Below are positions 59,631 to 64,000 of a stretch of DNA of 64,000 nt, one piece after another. The translations under genes were made by a program, and so were the position numbers. The DNA comes from Phymorhynchus buccinoides (Eukaryota > Mollusca > Gastropoda > Neogastropoda > Raphitomidae). Below the pieces are notes generated by a model. It did no database searches, was not told where the DNA came from, and saw only the letters and a program-made list of their open reading frames with translations. The first letter of the stretch is position 1; each line of letters opens with the position of its first letter. The DNA is taken from assembly GCA_017654935.2 (NCBI GenBank), contig CM065690.1:27049208-27113207 (forward strand). Direction: 5' to 3'.

Positions 59631-60859
59631 AGGCCTATGCCTTGTGATTGATTAAAAATGTTACGTCTATTCCCTTCTATCAAAGACTGACTTGGGCCCA
59701 TCTGACAGTCGATCCACACAGTAGGCCTACACAATTTTGTTTCTGAGAGAGGTCGGTGGTGGTTTCTGTTCAGTTTTTGTTTAGACTGGAAAGAAAGAAA
59801 AAGAAAGGTAGTGACTTCCAGTTAGTGTATTTTGTCTAACGCGCGACTGCATGAGAGATGAGACATATGAAACTTTTCTCTTAAGTTGCCAATGACTCCG
59901 TGGCGATGTCTTTAGCAGGCTAAATTAAGCGTTCCTTTGGACATTCTATCAGTTGTATTGTATCGTGTCTGTCTTTCATATATATTTCCACCCCACCACC
60001 CCTACTCAAGTTACCGTTATTATAGGAAACTGGCTTTGAGAGCTCTCTCGATCTCATCAGCCTCAGTGGAGGTCTTCAAATCTCATATCTAACCCCCATC
60101 CCCCTCCCCTTCCCCCACCCTCCTGCCCTTCTCCATACCCCATGACCCTCTACACCCTCCACCCTACCCCACTTCCCCAGTGAGCTGATCATCTGGGCAG
60201 CTATCCTTTCCCACAGTTAATAATGGTAAGTAGACCGGAAACCCCTTTGCTTATGCATCAGAATCGTCAACAAGATGACGGAGGATGCCTCAAGAAAGAA
60301 GAAGAAGAGGGAGGACGGGTAGAAGTTGTACGCGAAGGGGGTAGCATATGTCTCTGAGAATAAAGTCCAAATCATTTGGCTAGCACTGAGATTGTATTGA
60401 TCAGTGACCATGCCGGGCCATCCTCATGCCAAGACACGCCATGGTCCTCGGGCCGCCTGAATAATTATGGGAAGAAGACGCTGTCAGCTGCTGTATGACG
60501 TCATTAGGTGATTCCCCGTCCCTGGTCCCCGCTTAGCAGACAGATTCCATACGACACCGCTGAAAATAGCTGCCCCTGTGCCTCCCAGTCAATGAGTACT
60601 CTTACTACCGCAGGGCTTGCCTGTGAATGAACGAGGAAAGGGACGAATACCACACACTCACTCACTCCCACGGTGGAAAACTGCGTGGCCCAGTTTAGCC
60701 GCCTTCGGTTGTAAATCGAAATTCTCGCAATGTAATAAGTCTGTTTGCATCTTCAGTCTGAGGCTTGGCAAACACTGCACATTTTCATATTGAGTCTCTC
60801 TGTCTCTCTCTCTCTCGCTATCTGTGTGTGTGCGTCTCTCTCTCTCTCTCTCCCTGTCT

Positions 60860-60977
<118 letters not shown>

Positions 60978-61479
60978 CTTGAACTGATTTTTAAACGCAA
61001 TTTCAAAAATCTAATTTTGAATACAGGAAAGAAATGTTATCACGCATTTTGATTTCTAACTAATTCTACCCAACAAGTACTATTTCTTGTGCAGGTCTGT
61101 CTGGGTTTTGTGGGCAATATCAGGCCAGTTCTCGCACTGAAAACGTCAATACTGCATTCACAACCCCGGTACAATTTAAGAAAACTCGTTTCCTCTGAAA
61201 AACAAGCACACAAACAAAACACACACCAAAAAAACATTGTTGCACCGAATTTTGATATGGAAAAATGGTTTACACCCATGTTCCATACTCAGTGAAGGGA
61301 AACTTGTTTGCAGTGACATACAAAACACAAGGGCGTCGCCGAGCGGCAGACATGTCCGTCACCAGCAATGCCACACACTTGCGACACCCCATAGAGTGTC
61401 ACATCCTGACACAAAATTGGAAGGGATTCTGTCTTCTAGTTCACGAGATACAGCTTGAAGAAGAAACATATAGCGCAAA

Positions 61480-62262
61480 GAAGGAAATTTCGGTTTTCAA
61501 GGTCACACTTCAAGGTCAAGGTCAGCATGGTGATAATTTATGCTCGGATGTTTTCTTCTCTAGGGTATACAGTACCACACACAATCTGAAGCACTTCTGT
61601 CAAGTACCAATGTGGAAAATACGGCTTAAAACCCAATGTGTAGACCCCTACCACTTTCAAGGCCTACGGATCGCCCGGACCGTGACCTTGACCTTGATCG
61701 GTATGCCACCATCAGAACGGGCATAAGCCAAAGTACCTTCATGCCAAATTTGAAGACTCTAACACTAACGGTGTGGGAGTTATGGCCCCTGAAAGATTTT
61801 CGGTTTTCAAGGTCGTACGCCAAGGTCAAGGTCACGACGGCAATATGGTTTGCGCGGATGCCTTCCTCTCATGGTGACACACCAGCACACACAATTTGAC
61901 GTGATTCTGTCAACCCGTTCGAAAGATATCCTTGGGACAGACAGAAGGAGAAAAAAATGACCCTCCGATTTTCAGGCTCCAGCGATCTTTTTGACCTTGA
62001 CCTTGACCTTGATCGGTATGCCATCATCAGAACGGGCATAAGCCAAACCACCTTCATACCAAGTTTCAACATCCTATGTTGATCGGTGCCCGAGATATGG
62101 CTAAAAATAGATTTTCGGTTTTCAAGGTCGTACGTCAAGGTCAAGGTCACGACGGCAAAATGGTTTGCGCCGATCTCTTCCTATTAAGGAGGCACACCTT
62201 CACACAAAATTTGACGCGATTCGGTCAAGCGGTTCGGGAAATATCCTTGGGACAGACAGAAA
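61480..62262. repeat. GACCTTGACC repeat, imperfect tandem units of about 310 bp
   Basis: CTTGATCGGTATGCCA, CATCAGAACGGGCATAAGCC, TTTTCGGTTTTCAAGGTCGT and AAGGTCAAGGTCACGACGGC recur in order at about 61690-61860 and 62007-62160; an older part-copy starts at 61485. Then 62283-62330 and 62343-62392 repeat ACAAACCAGCCCATCGCAA plus a GTCCGT...GGTGACGGAC hairpin. Similar sequences are common in molluscan introns and intergenic DNA. Confidence 0.7.
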
Positions 62263-62502
62263 AGGAAAAAAAAAAAAAAAAAAATACAAACCAGCCCATC
62301 GCAATAGTCCGTCTTGGTGACGGACTAACAAACAAACAAACAAAAATACAAACCAGCCCATCGCAAAGTCCGTTACCTTCGGTGACGGACAAAAACAACG
62401 CTACACCCAAATGTGAAAGGAAACACGTTGTACCTACTCAGCTTAACTTGCACCCACCGCTTTCTACACTAAAAGAAACTTGGACAAACACGTAGATTCG
62501 CG

Positions 62503-62582
<80 letters not shown>
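62503..62582. repeat. (AC)n microsatellite
   Basis: 80 bp. The interval 62583-63180 holds only AT-rich sequence with poly(A) runs (62700-62730); nothing else seen. Confidence 0.95.
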
Positions 62583-62584
<2 letters not shown>

Positions 62585-63184
62585 ATGTTTACGTCTCTCA
62601 ATCTCAAAGTCTGCTTCTTTCAGTTTTCTGAAAATAATCCTAGGCTGATCCTACCCCCATCCCTTTCCCCCAAAATCACAGAATGTTGCTTCTCAGTTAA
62701 AAAAAAATAAAAAAAAATAAAAAAAAAATTGTGAAAAATTAAAAGGGTGTATGTGTGACGAATCTACCTTTTTGGGTTTTTTGCACTGGCATGAAAAATG
62801 TGAAAAGGGAACACTTTGCATTGCATCCACTTTCAACAGCAGAAAAAAAACACCAAAACTAGTTTGCACTGGGAAAATTAAAGAATTTAATTTTCCCACC
62901 AATTATTTCAATTTAACTTTCTCACCCAAGGAAACTCATCACATCTGTTTTTTGCAATGAAAGAAAATACCTACGTTAGGTTCACTTTCTGGGTTGACAG
63001 AAAACAAGTTTCACCCACATTTTCTCTTAAAACGAAACGCTTTGCACCCACTGTCTGTAGGTCAGTTCTAAAAGAAAAGTGTGTTCACGTTTCTCAGTGC
63101 TTTAACGTTTTGTGCTGAAAGGAAACCTTGCGTAAATGTCCTTCTCATAGTTAGTTCCCACTCGGGAACTATTGTGATCGGGTC

Positions 63185-63530
63185 CGTGTGTGTGTGTGTG
63201 TGTGTGTATTTCTGTCTGTCTGTAAGTCGATTTTCTCAAAAAGTATTGGACGGATTTTAATCTGAAAATTTGGTAGAGGGGTAGGAACCTTGAAAAGGAA
63301 GGTTCCTTTCAATATTCATGACTGCTAACCTTGACTTTGAAGTTTGACCTTGAAAACCGAAATTTCCTTCTTTGGGGTATGGTTGCTAGAAGAAATTTCG
63401 GTTTTCAGGGTCAAGGTCAGTATGGCTATATTCTCTTTACGGAACCATCCCTGCGCTGTGATACACCGCCACACAAAATGTGAAGTGATTCTGTTCACTG
63501 GTTCATGAGATACAGCTCGGAAATGAACAC
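63185..63530. repeat. Dispersed GACCTTGA-rich repeat (copy 2)
   Basis: (GT)n, then GGACGGATTTTAATCTG, TTTGGTAGAGGG, AAGGAAGGTTCCTTTCAATA, and CATGAGATACAGCTCGG. Same order of blocks as at 57233-57500. Confidence 0.65.
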
Positions 63531-63779
63531 ATCATTGAACTTACAACATCCAAACTTCATATGTAAGTGCGTTAGTGTATAGTAAGTATGATGTTTGAGT
63601 ACTTATCAAAGTCAAGGTCAATGCTATAGGCTTGGAGGTGTGAAATCGGTGTTTTAAGCTATAGACTTAAAATTTGGTAGACAGGGTCAAGGCCATGTGT
63701 GGTGCGGATATTTGCTTAGATTCATGACCTTGGCCTTGACTTTTGAACTAATCTCTAGTGGCTACAGTTCAAGCACCAT

Positions 63780-63917
63780 GGAAGTTCAGTTTAACGTCGC
63801 GTATCGGCTTTCACCATGTACGACGGGCTGAACAAACCAACCAGGGTATAAAATTTTTTTTATGTTCCTGAATCACTGTCTTAGCCAAAAGGCCGAGAAG
63901 CGATCAGAAGCGATAAT
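63780..63917 (-). mobile_element. SINE-like element with U2 snRNA-derived 5' head (copy 2)
   Basis: Same family as the copy at 8749, same strand, in a different site with its own 9-bp target duplication AAGCACCAT (63771-63779 and 63918-63926). The U2-like head (63904-63879) is a perfect match to U2 positions 1-26 as I recall them. An extra partial copy of the head (ATCGCTTCTG) precedes it. Confidence 0.8.
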
Positions 63918-64000
63918 AAGCACCATACAGCCATATAACCTTATATATGCTTGATCAGGATGACTTAAGGAATGCAGTGGTGATATTTGAAGCTTTTATT

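Overview
This window is eukaryotic nuclear DNA, most likely from a gastropod mollusc (a caenogastropod such as a periwinkle would fit, but the species is an inference). The reasons are a single many-exon gene of animal type, very dense (GA)n/(GT)n microsatellites, repeats built on 'gaccttgacc' blocks that are common in molluscan genomes, and a heavy load of short non-autonomous DNA transposons.

The only gene I can establish is ARID2 (BAF200), the signature subunit of the PBAF chromatin-remodelling complex. It lies on the minus strand from the ATG at 58763 to the TGA at 20061. I resolved 21 coding exons with consistent GT/AG junctions and phases. They sum to 5,544 nt (1,847 residues), close to the length I recall for human ARID2 (about 1,835). 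In order the protein has an N-terminal ARID domain (exons 1-4), a helical armadillo-like region (exons 5-13), an RFX-type winged helix (exons 14-16), a very large exon (3,151 nt) coding a Gln/Ser/Pro-rich region with a basic Lys/Pro stretch, two C2H2 zinc fingers split by introns (exons 17-19), and a conserved C-terminal helix region (exons 20-21).

The most striking gene-level feature is a tandem duplication of about 1.08 kb (46773-47852 and 47853-48927) that carries a second copy of exon 5. The two exon copies are identical, 219 nt long and phase 1-1, so skipping either one or including both keeps the frame. This is a very recent exon duplication or an assembly artefact.

Layout: 1-20 kb is downstream of ARID2 and holds only repeats, including foldback elements, a U2-snRNA-headed SINE-like element, nested TIR elements, and an 18-copy 66/69-bp minisatellite (13611-14820). 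20-58.8 kb is ARID2, whose introns carry most of the transposable elements. 58.8-59.7 kb is the presumed promoter, with a YY1-like motif and a possible divergent small transcript on the plus strand. 59.7-64 kb is repeats, microsatellites and a second copy of the U2-headed element. No tRNA, rRNA or CRISPR features were seen. Most plus-strand open frames are microsatellite translations or shadows.

Several repeat families can be defined from sequence alone: (i) TTAA-flanked elements with ends CCCTTTCACCGCCA (piggyBac-like); (ii) TA-flanked CAGTGGAACC/CAGTGAAACC/CAGTGGTACC/CAGTCAAACC families (pogo/Tigger-like); (iii) a CAGACCTGTTTACCC family with 6-bp target duplications; (iv) a U2-snRNA-headed SINE-like family with clear target-site duplications; (v) CAGGG-ended hAT-like elements. 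Many are nested in one another, which gives relative insertion ages.
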